From assembly GCF_004000865.1 (NCBI RefSeq), contig NZ_BIMB01000026.1, positions 1-64,000 on the forward strand: DNA of 64,000 nucleotides, written 5' to 3'. Each line of letters starts with the position of its first letter. The stretch's first letter is position 1. Below the pieces are notes generated by a model that was given only the letters and a program-made list of their open reading frames with translations, ran no database searches and was not told the origin of the DNA. This document shows positions 54,370 through 63,435 of the stretch, in pieces. Source of the stretch: Paenibacillus elgii NBRC 100335 (GTDB taxonomy: Bacteria; Bacillota; Bacilli; Paenibacillales; NBRC-103111). The translations under genes were made by a program, and so were the position numbers.

Positions 54370-54517
54370 CATAGAGAGTCAAGGGACGATTGCAAATTGC
54401 AGATGCTAAATTATAATTATTACTAATAAGCTGAAGGAGATCCGGCAACCCATTCGGTTTTCTGTTATAATGGGAGCAACGGATAAGCTTGATTTAGGAT
54501 GAAGGCGGTGTGATGTC

Positions 54518-54880
54518 TTGGAAAAAGTGCTGCAAGAACAATGCGATGAGACCTGTGAAGGCACCTCTCAGATTGATGATTTGAAGGAAAGTTTGATCCC
54601 GGAAGCGACGGCGGCCGGACTGGCGGACGTATTCAAAGCGCTGGGCGACCCGACGCGGGTGAAGATTATATATACGCTGCTGCAAAAAGAGCTCTGCGTG
54701 CATGACCTGACCTTGGTTCTGGAAATGGGGCAGTCGGCGATTTCGCATCAGCTTCGCTACTTGCGCAATTTACGTATCGTAAAGCGGCGCAAAGTAGGGA
54801 AGACGGTATTCTACTCGCTCGACGACGAGCATATCGAGCAAATTTTCGTGCAGATGCTGCAGCACGTCAAGCACGTCTAG
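54518..54880 (+). CDS. Zn/Cd-sensing ArsR/SmtB-family repressor
   Basis: A 120-residue repressor. The helix-turn-helix (LCVHDLTLVLEMGQSAISHQ) lies in residues 67-86. The last helix holds a perfect D-x-H-x10-H-x2-H pattern, the alpha-5 Zn/Co site of SmtB and CzrA. The N-terminal C-x4-C pair and ELCVHD resemble the alpha-3N site of CadC, where the motif is ELCVCD. It starts at TTG 54518 behind GAAGGCGG. It precedes a P-type ATPase whose promoter carries a matching dyad. Confidence 0.9.
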   Translation: MEKVLQEQCDETCEGTSQIDDLKESLIPEATAAGLADVFKALGDPTRVKIIYTLLQKELCVHDLTLVLEMGQSAISHQLRYLRNLRIVKRRKVGKTVFYSLDDEHIEQIFVQMLQHVKHV

Positions 54881-54971
54881 CGGTAAGTGAGCATACTAAA
54901 GCAGGGGGAGATCCTCCTGCTTTTTTTATATTTCTTTTTCATCGCTGGTTCAAAAGAAGGGCGAACGACGG

Positions 54972-55029
54972 TTGACAGATCTGCGCTGGATGACATAAGA
55001 TGGTAATAAACGTATGAACAATTAATCAT
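54972..55029 (+). promoter_or_regulatory. Promoter and ArsR-type operator of the metal ATPase
   Basis: TTGACA (54972-54977), 18 bases and TAAGAT form the promoter. The dyad ATGA-N2-AATT-N2-TCAT at 55014-55029 covers the transcript start, the common operator form for SmtB/CzrA-type repressors. Confidence 0.7.
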
Positions 55030-55053
55030 GTATTGCATAGAGGAGATGGAGAT

Positions 55054-57537
55054 ATGTCCGGCAAACCATCCTGCTGCGGGGCTGGAGCGCCGCACGGCAG
55101 CAAGCCTGACGTTCATGGAAACGGCGATCCCCGGCACGGCCAAGAACTAGAGCATACGCATGATGCCGGGTGCGGACACGACCACGAGCATGGTCATGAT
55201 CACAAGCATGGTCATGATCGCAGTCACAATCACGGTGACGCTCACGATCACAGCCACAGCCATGACGCTTGCGGCTGCGGGGATCATCATGATCATGACC
55301 ACAGCCACGACCACGGTCATAGCCACGATCACGGCGCCTGCGGCTGCGGAAGCAGCCACGAGGAGGATGCGGCCAATGCCGCCCTGGCGGCGGCGGCTGC
55401 GGAAGCTGCTGCGGCCGGAGCGATATCCAGCGTGTACCGCATCGAAGGAATGGACTGCGCGGATTGCGCGCGGAAGCTGGAGAAACGGGTCGGGGCGCTG
55501 GCGACCGTCCGGATCGCTTCGGTCAATTACGGGGCCGCCAAAATGACCGTCATTCATGACGGGACGGCCGGGGAAGCCGTCATGCAGACGGTAAGGCAGG
55601 CGGGCTACACGGCCATCGCCGACAACGGCACGCTGCCCGGGACCCACGGAGAGCAGCCGTTCTGGAAACGCAACAAAAAAGCGGTGCCGACGGCGGTATC
55701 TGGAGCGGTGTTTTTGGTTGCTTGGCTGCTTGCCTCAATCAAAGTCGCGCCGGAGTCGGTCGTCACGCTGCTGTATGTAGCGGCCATGGTGATCGGCGGA
55801 TTCCGCATCGCGCGTACCGGCATCTACGGGCTCAAGTCGGGGACGATCGGCATGGATCTGCTTATGACCGTAGCCGCGATCGGCGCCGGCTGCATCGGGC
55901 AGTGGGAGGAAGGGGCCGCCGTTGTGGTGCTTTTCTCGCTCGGCGAGACGCTTGAAGCCTACACGATGGACCGGACCCGCAGGTCGATCCGCGGATTGAT
56001 GGATTTGTCGCCCAAGGAGGCGCTGGTCCGCAGGCAAGGCAGCGAGATGAAGCTGCCGACGGGGCAGATCGAAGTCGGGGACATTCTGCTCGTGAAGCCC
56101 GGCGAAAAAATCGCCATGGACGGGATGGTCGTTCAAGGAACTTCGTCGGTGAATCAAGCTCCGATTACGGGCGAATCCGTTCCGGTGCTCAAAGAAACGG
56201 GCAGCGAAGCGTTCGCCGGTACGATCAACGGGGAAGGGGCGCTGGAAATCCGGGTAACCCGGCGCGTGGAAGACAACACGCTGTCCCGCATCATTCGTAT
56301 GGTCGAGGACGCTCAGGTGCAGAAAGCGCCGTCGCAGCGGTTCATCGACGCCTTTGCAAAGTACTATACCCCTGCCGTGCTTCTTATTGCGCTTGGGATT
56401 GCGGTGATTCCCACGCTGGCGTTCGGCCAGCCGTTCGAGCCGTGGTTTTACCGCGCGTTGATGATGCTCGTCGTGTCTTGCCCTTGCGCCTTGGTCATTT
56501 CTACGCCCGTCAGCATCGTATCGGCGATCGGCAACGCGGCGAGACACGGCGTATTGATCAAGGGCGGCGCGTATTTGGAACGGCTCGGCGCCGTAGAGGC
56601 CGTCGCCTTCGACAAGACCGGCACGTTGACGGCCGGCGTGCCCGAGGTGACGGAATGCATTCCGCTGGGAGGAAGAACTGCGGAAGAGGTGCTCACGATC
56701 GCAGGAGGGATCGAGGCCCGGTCAGGGCATCCTGTCGGCGAGGCGATCGTTAGAAAAGCAAAGCGGGAGGGCGTGCCGCTTGCGGACATCACGGAGTTTG
56801 CCGCCGTGCCCGGACGCGGGGCTAAAGCGCAAGTCGGCGGCAGCTTATTCTTTATCGGGAGCCCCCGGTGGTTCGTCCAAGAGCTGGGCGTTTCCCTGGA
56901 ATCGCTGCAGGGAGAGCTGGAGCGGCTGGAAGGCCAAGGAAACACCGTCATGGTGCTGGGTACGGCGGAGGAGCCGTGGGCTGTCTTCGCGGCCTCCGAC
57001 GAGCTTCGTCCGAACAGCCGTACGGCATTGGAGCAGCTTCGCGCCGCAGGCATCCGTCAAGCGGTGATGCTGACCGGCGACAACCGGGGAACGGCCGAGG
57101 CGACCGCCTCCAAGCTGGGCGGGATCGCCTACCGCGCCGAGCTGCTGCCGCAGGATAAAGTAACCGCCGTCCGCGAGCTGATGAACGAGCACGGGCATGT
57201 CGCGATGGTGGGGGACGGCGTCAACGATGCGCCTGCGCTGGCCACGGCTACCGTAGGCATCGCAATGGGGGCAGCCGGCACCGACACGGCGCTTGAAACG
57301 GCCGATGTCGCCCTGATGGCGGACGATCTGTCCAAACTGGCGTACACGGTGCGGCTAAGCCGCCGTGCGCTGAGGATTATTAAGCAAAATATCGCCTTTT
57401 CCCTGCTTGTGAAGGCAGTCTTTCTCGCTCTCATCTTCTTCGGAGCTTCGACGCTCTGGCTGGCGGTGCTGGCCGACACGGGCAGCTCGCTTATCGTCAT
57501 TGCCAACGGTATGCGGCTGCTCCGCATCAAGCCGTAA
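55054..57537 (+). CDS. Zn/Cd/Co-exporting P-type ATPase with His-rich N-terminus
   Basis: An 827-residue P1B ATPase. Residues 25-105 are a dense HDH/HSHD repeat region. An HMA domain with GMDCADCARKLE follows. The membrane core holds the metal-site SCPCALVIST, the phosphorylation DKTGTLT and the hinge GDGVNDAPALA. The CPC motif and late NIAFSLLVKAVFL mark the Zn/Cd/Pb group. ATG 55054 follows GAGGAGATGGAG; the TTG at 55033 lies before it. The SmtB/CadC-type gene upstream is its repressor. Confidence 0.92.
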   Translation: MSGKPSCCGAGAPHGSKPDVHGNGDPRHGQELEHTHDAGCGHDHEHGHDHKHGHDRSHNHGDAHDHSHSHDACGCGDHHDHDHSHDHGHSHDHGACGCGSSHEEDAANAALAAAAAEAAAAGAISSVYRIEGMDCADCARKLEKRVGALATVRIASVNYGAAKMTVIHDGTAGEAVMQTVRQAGYTAIADNGTLPGTHGEQPFWKRNKKAVPTAVSGAVFLVAWLLASIKVAPESVVTLLYVAAMVIGGFRIARTGIYGLKSGTIGMDLLMTVAAIGAGCIGQWEEGAAVVVLFSLGETLEAYTMDRTRRSIRGLMDLSPKEALVRRQGSEMKLPTGQIEVGDILLVKPGEKIAMDGMVVQGTSSVNQAPITGESVPVLKETGSEAFAGTINGEGALEIRVTRRVEDNTLSRIIRMVEDAQVQKAPSQRFIDAFAKYYTPAVLLIALGIAVIPTLAFGQPFEPWFYRALMMLVVSCPCALVISTPVSIVSAIGNAARHGVLIKGGAYLERLGAVEAVAFDKTGTLTAGVPEVTECIPLGGRTAEEVLTIAGGIEARSGHPVGEAIVRKAKREGVPLADITEFAAVPGRGAKAQVGGSLFFIGSPRWFVQELGVSLESLQGELERLEGQGNTVMVLGTAEEPWAVFAASDELRPNSRTALEQLRAAGIRQAVMLTGDNRGTAEATASKLGGIAYRAELLPQDKVTAVRELMNEHGHVAMVGDGVNDAPALATATVGIAMGAAGTDTALETADVALMADDLSKLAYTVRLSRRALRIIKQNIAFSLLVKAVFLALIFFGASTLWLAVLADTGSSLIVIANGMRLLRIKP

Positions 57538-57557
57538 AGCCGCGAGGCTCCATGCCC

Positions 57558-57589
57558 AACCGCCTTTCCTTGCGAAAGGCGGTTTTTTT
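57558..57589 (+). terminator. Terminator of the metal ATPase
   Basis: AACCGCCTTTC and GAAAGGCGGTT form a tight stem with a five-base loop and a following T-run. Confidence 0.85.
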
Positions 57590-57700
57590 GCTTCAGCCTG
57601 AAAGCCGCGCCGTTCGTTTCCATCCGCGCCGTCTTTTTCCCGGTCGGTCCGCATAGGCTGTAACAGACGGGCCGTACAGGCCGGGGAAGGGGGAGCCGCG

Positions 57701-58483
57701 GTGCTGAGGCGCAGATGGAGAAGCAGTCCCTCGGGCAAAAGCAAGCTGAAGCGCACGCTGTTGATCGTGCTGGTCGTTCTGCTGCTTCTCTGCATGCAGG
57801 CTTATTTGTATGTCGAGCGAAATTTAAAGGAGCCGCTGGTGCATTTGGCCCGGGTGCGCGTGAAGCAGATCGCGACGGAGGCGATCAATTCGGCGATCGC
57901 GGACCGGATGGCGCAGAGCACCAATTTCGAGAAGCTGATCGATTGGCGTACCGACAACAGCGGCAAAATTACGGGCTTCATGTTAAATTATGCGGAGCAT
58001 AGCCGGATTACCGCCGATACGGTCAATATTGTCACCAAGCAGCTCGAAGCCGTAGGCTCCGTACCGGAGCATATCCCGCTCGGTCAGGCGATGCATTCGC
58101 CGCTTCTCGCTTCGTTCGGGCCGAATATTCCGATCCGGCTCGTACCTGCGGGCACGGCCAAGGTGGAGCTGAACACGCGCTATCAGAGTGCAGGTATCAA
58201 TATGATTTTGGTGGAGGTATACGTTCATGTGACGGTCGAAATGACGGTCATTATTCCATTCGATTCCGCGCCCGAAGTGATGGAAACGGAGCTGCCCGTA
58301 TCCTATTCGCTGGTAGTCGGAGATGTGCCTACCTATTATTTTGACGGCCGGGGCAATCCGGTCGGCCAGTCGGGGCCGCTGCCCCCGGGAATCTCGCTCC
58401 CGAATGTCAATGTTCCGGCGGCGAAGCCCGACGCTTCGGAGGCGCGAAGCAAGGAGTCGTCCGTCGAGCCGAAAGCAAAATAA
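57701..58483 (+). CDS. yunB: Sporulation protein YunB
   Basis: A 260-residue protein with one N-terminal membrane helix and an exported alpha-beta domain (RVKQIATEAINSAIADRM, and later IPIRLVPAGTAKVELNTRYQ). This matches YunB, a sigma-E-dependent protein of unknown role made in the mother cell. It starts at GTG 57701 behind GGGGGAG. Its convergent neighbour is the M23 peptidase; B. subtilis yunB and yunA/lytH are adjacent too, which supports both identities. The last 40 residues are low-complexity. Confidence 0.9.
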   Translation: MLRRRWRSSPSGKSKLKRTLLIVLVVLLLLCMQAYLYVERNLKEPLVHLARVRVKQIATEAINSAIADRMAQSTNFEKLIDWRTDNSGKITGFMLNYAEHSRITADTVNIVTKQLEAVGSVPEHIPLGQAMHSPLLASFGPNIPIRLVPAGTAKVELNTRYQSAGINMILVEVYVHVTVEMTVIIPFDSAPEVMETELPVSYSLVVGDVPTYYFDGRGNPVGQSGPLPPGISLPNVNVPAAKPDASEARSKESSVEPKAK

Positions 58484-58570
58484 ATCCGGTACGGGATTCA
58501 CGGAAGCCTCCGCGTTTACGCACCGGATCATTTGCAAATGTATACTTATCTTAGGCGAAAGGAAGCTCCG

Positions 58571-59647
58571 TCACGGTGTGGTCGTCTTGCGCCGCATGCG
58601 CTCTTCCCGCTCCCATTTGCGCAAATGGGGGTACGGATCGAAGGACCATTCCGTCAGCCCGTTGTCCCGGTACAATCCGTAATGCAGATGGGGCGGAAAC
58701 TTCCCGGACGTACCGGGCTTCCCATAGCCGGAGCTGCCTACCCAACCGACCACTTGGCCGGGCTTTACGATACTGCCCTGCTGCACTTCTTTTTTGTTAA
58801 AGCCAGACAAATGCGCGTAATAATGATACACGTTGTTTAAATCGCGGATCCCGATGCGCCAGCCGCCGTACGGATTCCAGCCCATCACTTCGATGACGCC
58901 GTACGTAGCGCTGCGCACCGGAACGCCGTAGCCGGCGAAGATGTCGGTTCCTTCGTGGATGCGGTATCCGCCCCAGCCGCGGCTGGCGCCCCATGTGCTG
59001 CGATAGGAATAATCGGCGCTAAGCGGCATAACGAAGCAGTGCTCGTACAGGTCGAGCGTATCGAAATGGGCGTAGATCCGGGCGAATTGCTGAATCCGTT
59101 CGACGCTCCGGGTATTTTGGTAATAATCCCAAAGTCCGATGCGGAGGTCTTCCTCGGCGCTTCCTTTTTTGAGCATATTGACAGCCATCGAATACAGCCG
59201 GTCAAGATCGTTCATCCGGTCTGCCAAGCCATCCCCTGAGCCGTCCCTGCCGATTCCTCCGAACCATTGAATGCTGTTCGCATTTTTGTCTTCGTGGTCG
59301 GGGTTGAGTATGCCACCCCACTGCAGATCGGTAAAATAGATGGCGATTAGTCCGTCAGGGGCCGGGCGTTTTTTCGCGAGATTGATCGTCCGTTCGTATT
59401 GATCGACGGCTGCCAAATAATGCCAGGGAATGCCGGTAATCGCACTGACTTTGTCGAACAGATCCTTACGCTCGGCGAACACGGCTTTCATTCCATTCAC
59501 CGCCTTGCTTGCTTTCGGTAATGCAGGAGTTTTGGCTGCGGGAGCGTAGGCGAACCCCCGGTTTTCCAATCCCCCTGCTGCCGGGCCAACGAGCAGCGCG
59601 GCGCACAAAGCCGCTGCGGTTAACAATCGTGCATGGGCTGCCGCCAT
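58571..59647 (-). CDS. lytH: M23-family endopeptidase, LytH-like
   Basis: A 358-residue exported peptidase. A signal peptide (residues 1-28) and an N-terminal helical region are followed by a C-terminal LytM domain with HEGTDIFAGYG (H-x3-D) and FPPHLHYGLY (HLH), the zinc ligands. The B. subtilis neighbour of yunB is lytH (yunA), which trims L-Ala-D-Glu from spore peptidoglycan. The position next to yunB supports the same role here. ATG 59647 has GAAGGAGG, though at longer than usual spacing. Confidence 0.82.
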   Translation of the reverse strand: MAAAHARLLTAAALCAALLVGPAAGGLENRGFAYAPAAKTPALPKASKAVNGMKAVFAERKDLFDKVSAITGIPWHYLAAVDQYERTINLAKKRPAPDGLIAIYFTDLQWGGILNPDHEDKNANSIQWFGGIGRDGSGDGLADRMNDLDRLYSMAVNMLKKGSAEEDLRIGLWDYYQNTRSVERIQQFARIYAHFDTLDLYEHCFVMPLSADYSYRSTWGASRGWGGYRIHEGTDIFAGYGVPVRSATYGVIEVMGWNPYGGWRIGIRDLNNVYHYYAHLSGFNKKEVQQGSIVKPGQVVGWVGSSGYGKPGTSGKFPPHLHYGLYRDNGLTEWSFDPYPHLRKWEREERMRRKTTTP

Positions 59648-59772
59648 ACGATATAGCTGCCTCCTTCGTTCGGGTATCGATACGCTGGTTTCATTTAACT
59701 GTAGCATGTGCGGGCCGCTGCCTTTTTATCCCTTGTCCGGTTTGATATGATGGAGGCGTGGGGGGATGCCGG

Positions 59773-60249
59773 ATGCCGTTTGATCACCGGGAAGAGCATA
59801 TAGATGACCGCATGCTCATTTTGCAGGCCAATATCGACGACATGAATCCGGAATATTGTTCGTACGTGACCGACCTGCTGCTGGAGCAGGGGGCCAACGA
59901 CGTATACTGGATTCCGATTATTATGAAAAAAGGGCGCCCCGGCGTCATGCTGAACGTACTGACCGACGATGAGGGCGTGAAGCGAATGGAGGAAGTCATT
60001 TTCCGGGAAACGACGACGCTTGGCTTGCGTTATTTGCGGGCCTCTTGCCATCGTCTGGGAAGAGAGTTTCACAGGGTTGATACGCCCTGGGGGCCCATTC
60101 AGGTAAAAGCGGGGTTCCATCAGGGTGAGCTCGTCCAGTTCGCCCCGGAGTTTAAGGAATGCGAGCAGGCGGCCAAAACGTACGGCGTGCCGCTCAAGCA
60201 AGTGTACGACGAGGTGCGGCGGCGGTTTATGGAGCGCAGCCGCGCTTAA
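59773..60249 (+). CDS. larC2: LarC2: C-terminal half of the nickel-insertion enzyme, encoded separately
   Basis: A 158-residue protein matching the C-terminal part of LarC: LQANIDDMNPEYCSYVTDLL, MKKGRPGVMLNVL, then LGLRYLRASCHRLGR. LarC inserts nickel into the pincer cofactor with CTP. In Lactiplantibacillus plantarum LarC is made from two frames by frameshifting. Here the C-terminal part lies on the opposite strand from the N-terminal part (60385-61461) and ends 135 bases from it, so it must be made from its own promoter. ATG 59773 has GGGGGG; the GTG at 59758 is an alternative. Confidence 0.82.
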   Translation: MPFDHREEHIDDRMLILQANIDDMNPEYCSYVTDLLLEQGANDVYWIPIIMKKGRPGVMLNVLTDDEGVKRMEEVIFRETTTLGLRYLRASCHRLGREFHRVDTPWGPIQVKAGFHQGELVQFAPEFKECEQAAKTYGVPLKQVYDEVRRRFMERSRA

Positions 60250-60340
60250 ACGGGCAAACGGACGGTTCTTCCGAAGCAGACCTTGCGTTTCTGCCGGCGG
60301 AAGCCGTCCGTTGGCCGTTCGATCGTAGTAAAGCAGAGAA

Positions 60341-60376
60341 CGAAAAAGCGGCCTTTTCCCGGAGGAAAAGGCCGCT
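60341..60376 (-). terminator. Terminator of the larB-larC1 transcript
   Basis: AGCGGCCTTTTCC pairs with GGAAAAGGCCGCT, and TTTTTCG follows on the leftward strand. On the other side a hairpin (AACGGACGG / CCGTCCGTT, near 60255-60315) lies behind larC2. Confidence 0.8.
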
Positions 60377-60384
60377 CGGTTTAC

Positions 60385-61461
60385 CTATTGCCGTATGCAA
60401 GTATCATCCGGACCGTCATTGTCATGCTTGTGGTGTACGTGAGGGTGCTCCTCATCGTGTGAATGCTCGTCATGGCTATGTTTTTCGTGCCCATGCTCAT
60501 GGCCGTGCTCGTGCGAATGCCCGCGATGATGGTGCCCGTGCTCATGCTCGTGCTCGTGCGAGTGCTCGTGATGATGGTGCTCATGGCCGTGCTCGTGCGA
60601 GTGTTCGTGATGATGGTGCCCATGGCCGTGCTCATGCGAGTGCTCGTGATGATGGTGCTCTGGCTGATGATGTCCGTGAACGTGTTCGTGTGAAAACTCT
60701 TCATGGTGCACCTGCCACTTGCTCAAATAGGGATCGGCCTGACCGACGACGACGCGCAGCACGTTAGGCTGGTTCGGCAAATCGCGTGTTCCGGCCCCGT
60801 AGCCGATCGACTCCACGATCATCGGCGGAAGACCCTTGGCGAATTCGTCGACGAGTCCGGAGACGATGCCTGCGCCTGTCGGTGTTGTCATCTCCAGCGA
60901 GTACGAGGTCGGCGCGATGGGCAGCCCTTTCATCATTTCCAGCGTAGCCGGGGCCGGCACCGGATAAATGCCATGATCGCAATGCACCGTGCCGGAGCCG
61001 AGAGGTACGGCGGAGGACAAAATTTTCTCGATTTCCAGCGAATCGATGGCCAACGCTACCCCGATCACATCGACGATCGAATCGATCGCGCCGACTTCGT
61101 GAAAATGAACGCGCTCGATCGGGATGTTATGTATTTTCGCTTCCGCTACCCCGATCTTCTCGAAAATCGCGAGGCTCAGCTTGACGACGCGCTCGTTGAA
61201 GCCGGCACGATGAATCAGCTCCACGATTTCCGAGTAATGGCGATGGTGCGCCGGCGGCGTATGCGGATCAAGGACGACATCGAGCTTGAGCGCGGATATG
61301 CCGCGCTTGTTCACGCGTCTCCATTCCAGCGTGAACGGCTCGATCTGAATTTTGCGAAGCTCTTCTTCGATATAGTGACGGTCCGCGCCGGCGTCGACAA
61401 GCGCGCCGAGCGTCATATCGCCGCTGATTCCAGAGAAGCAGTCCAAATACAAGATTTTCAC
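60385..61461 (-). CDS. larC1: LarC1: N-terminal part with an unusually long His-rich tail
   Basis: A 358-residue protein. Residues 1-250 match the N-terminal part of Lar[42 protein letters not shown] and [19 protein letters not shown]. The last 105 residues are more than half His and Glu, in blocks near [13 protein letters not shown]. They may store or buffer nickel. In LarC the His-rich part lies at the join with LarC2; here it ends the protein with its own stop. GTG 61461 overlaps the larB stop (GTGA). Confidence 0.88.
   Translation of the reverse strand: MKILYLDCFSGISGDMTLGALVDAGADRHYIEEELRKIQIEPFTLEWRRVNKRGISALKLDVVLDPHTPPAHHRHYSEIVELIHRAGFNERVVKLSLAIFEKIGVAEAKIHNIPIERVHFHEVGAIDSIVDVIGVALAIDSLEIEKILSSAVPLGSGTVHCDHGIYPVPAPATLEMMKGLPIAPTSYSLEMTTPTGAGIVSGLVDEFAKGLPPMIVESIGYGAGTRDLPNQPNVLRVVVGQADPYLSKWQVHHEEFSHEHVHGHHQPEHHHHEHSHEHGHGHHHHEHSHEHGHEHHHHEHSHEHEHEHGHHHRGHSHEHGHEHGHEKHSHDEHSHDEEHPHVHHKHDNDGPDDTCIRQ
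60440..60700. repeat. Tandem repeat encoding the His-rich tail of LarC1
   Basis: Irregular direct repeats built from GTGCTCGTGCGAGTG-like units encode the 13-residue block [13 protein letters not shown] three to four times. Such arrays change length by slippage, so the tail may vary between strains. Confidence 0.7.
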
Positions 61462-62384
61462 GTTTCATCCCTCTTTGTCCCGTTTTGATGGATTAATGCA
61501 GCGTTATAGCCGGCGCCGAACCCGTTGTCGATGTTGACGACGGAAATGCCGGGCGCACAGGCGTTGAGCATGGATAGCAGCGCGGCGACGCCTTGAAAGC
61601 TGGCTCCGTAGCCGACGCTCGTCGGCACCGCAATGACCGGCACGGCCACCAGGCCGCCCAAGACGCTGGCGAGCGCCCCTTCCATCCCGGCGACGACCAC
61701 GACTGCGCTCGCTCCGCGGATGACCGGCAGCCGGCGGAACAGCCGGTGAATACCGGCCACGCCGACGTCGTAGACGCGCTCCACGCGGGAGCCCAGGCAC
61801 TCGGCCGTCACGGCGGCTTCCTCCGCCACAGGCACGTCCGACGTGCCTGCGCAGACGACGGCGATGTAGCTGCCGCCGTCCGGCACGGCTTCGCCGCTCC
61901 GCAGCCAAGTCAGCGCCCGCGCCTCGGGGTGATGCTTCACCCCCGGGATGCGCTGCATGACATAGGCGGCTTTATCCGCGTCGACGCGCGTCGCCAGCAC
62001 GCGGTCCGTATGGGCGGCCAGCCGCTCGAAGATCGCGGCGATTTGCTCCGCCGATTTGCTTTCCCCGTAGATGACCTCGGGGAAGCCGGTCCGCGCCGGA
62101 CGGCTCAGATCGAGCTGCGCATAGCCTAGGCTGTCGTCGACGGCGTCCTCCGAAAGCGATAGGAAGGACGCCTTGCGGCGCATCGGCGTTTCCCCGGAGG
62201 CGTCTATTATCGTTTTATCGATTGCCGGCTGCTCCGGCGTTTTAACGGCCTGAACGGCCGTTTCCGGGCGGCCGGCCGGGGCGGTATGCGCCCCGGACAG
62301 CCCTTCCTCCAGCAGTCGTTTGGCTTCGGCGATGTCCAGATCACCGGATTGTACCAGCTTAAGTATGTTGTCGATGTTCATCAT
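61458..62384 (-). CDS. larB: LarB, pincer-cofactor carboxylase/hydrolase
   Basis: A 308-residue enzyme that carboxylates and hydrolyses nicotinic-acid adenine dinucleotide, the first step of the nickel pincer cofactor of lactate racemase. The C-terminal PurE-like domain shows [11 protein letters not shown], then [17 protein letters not shown] and [20 protein letters not shown]. The N-terminal 110 residues hold the LarB substrate helices. ATG 62384 is an ATG doublet with GGGAGG at long spacing; the frame to 62543 overlaps the lipA start region. larA and larE are not in the window. Confidence 0.88.
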   Translation of the reverse strand: MMNIDNILKLVQSGDLDIAEAKRLLEEGLSGAHTAPAGRPETAVQAVKTPEQPAIDKTIIDASGETPMRRKASFLSLSEDAVDDSLGYAQLDLSRPARTGFPEVIYGESKSAEQIAAIFERLAAHTDRVLATRVDADKAAYVMQRIPGVKHHPEARALTWLRSGEAVPDGGSYIAVVCAGTSDVPVAEEAAVTAECLGSRVERVYDVGVAGIHRLFRRLPVIRGASAVVVVAGMEGALASVLGGLVAVPVIAVPTSVGYGASFQGVAALLSMLNACAPGISVVNIDNGFGAGYNAALIHQNGTKRDET

Positions 62385-62461
62385 CGTAAATGTTCGAACC
62401 TCCCGCTCCCAAACCCTTTCCTCAGTGTACCATATTTCAACTCCCAAAGTAATTTCGAAAG

Positions 62462-62489
62462 TGGATTGTTGGCCTATTCGTGATATAAT
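62462..62489 (+). promoter_or_regulatory. Promoter of lipA
   Basis: TGGATT (62462-62467), 16 bases, TATAAT (62484-62489), about 50 bases ahead of the start, in the divergent gap between larB and lipA. Confidence 0.55.
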
Positions 62490-62541
62490 AGCTTCAAATC
62501 CAAGCACAAGAAAAAGCTTGCTGCGGAACAGGAGTGCATCC

Positions 62542-63417
62542 ATGGCGACTCATCAAATAGAACGCAAGCCCGAATGGCTGAAAATCAAGCTGACGACGGG
62601 AGACAATTACAAAGAGCTGAAAAACATGATGCGCGGCAAAACGCTGCACACCGTATGCGAGGAAGCAAAGTGCCCGAACATCCATGAGTGCTGGGCGGCC
62701 CGGACCGCCACCTTTATGATTCTGGGCGACATCTGTACGCGGGCGTGCCGATTCTGCGCCGTCAATACCGGGATGCCGACGGAGCTGGATCTGCAGGAGC
62801 CGGAGCGCGTCGCAGAGGCGTCGGAGCAGATGGGTCTGCGCCATGTCGTCGTGACATCCGTTGCGCGTGACGACCTGAAGGACGGCGGGGCTTCGGTGTT
62901 CGCCGCAACGATCCGGGCGATCCGGGGGCGTCTGCCGCTGGCCGGGGTCGAAGTGCTCATTCCCGATTTTCAGGGGGACGAGGAGGCGCTTCGCACCGTG
63001 CTGGAAGCGAAGCCCGATATTTTGAACCACAACGTGGAGACGGTGGAGCGGCTGTCCGACAAGGTGCGGGCCAAGGCCAAATACCGCCGTTCGTTGGAGC
63101 TGCTTGAGCGCTCCAAGCGGATTGCCCCTTCGATCCCGACGAAATCGAGCATCATGCTCGGCGTCGGAGAGACATGGGACGAAATTTTACAGACGATGGA
63201 CGACTTGCGCGCCGTCGATTGCTCCATTATGACGATCGGCCAATACTTGCAGCCTTCGCTCAAGCATTTGCCGGTATCCAAGTACTACACGCCGGAGCAA
63301 TTCGCAGAGCTGAAGCAGGAGGGCTTGAAACGCGGGTTCAGCCACGTGGAGTCCGGTCCGCTCGTTCGCAGCTCGTATCATGCGCATGAACAGGTCCAAT
63401 CGGCGAAGCAGTCGTAA
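62542..63417 (+). CDS. lipA: Lipoyl synthase
   Basis: A 291-residue radical-SAM enzyme that inserts two sulfurs into octanoyl groups to make lipoate. The auxiliary cluster motif [12 protein letters not shown] lies near residue 40 and the SAM cluster CTRACRFC near 71. GVGETWDEI and the C-terminal SSYHA follow; the Ser of RSSYHA is the final auxiliary-cluster ligand. ATG 62542 has AGGAG at the right distance; the frame from 62320 runs through larB. It precedes yutD, as in B. subtilis. Confidence 0.94.
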   Translation: MATHQIERKPEWLKIKLTTGDNYKELKNMMRGKTLHTVCEEAKCPNIHECWAARTATFMILGDICTRACRFCAVNTGMPTELDLQEPERVAEASEQMGLRHVVVTSVARDDLKDGGASVFAATIRAIRGRLPLAGVEVLIPDFQGDEEALRTVLEAKPDILNHNVETVERLSDKVRAKAKYRRSLELLERSKRIAPSIPTKSSIMLGVGETWDEILQTMDDLRAVDCSIMTIGQYLQPSLKHLPVSKYYTPEQFAELKQEGLKRGFSHVESGPLVRSSYHAHEQVQSAKQS

Positions 63418-63435
63418 AACTGGGGAGGTGAAACG

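Noticed and set aside
55160-55546. Thr/Met-rich frame inside the His-rich start of the metal ATPase
   Set aside because: It is a plus-one shadow of the HDH repeats.
60463-60693. Val/Met-rich frame opposite the LarC1 His-rich tail
   Set aside because: It is the antisense shadow of the repeat array.
60440-60700. CRISPR-like regular repeats
   Set aside because: The repeats are in frame, irregular and without spacers; they encode His-rich blocks.
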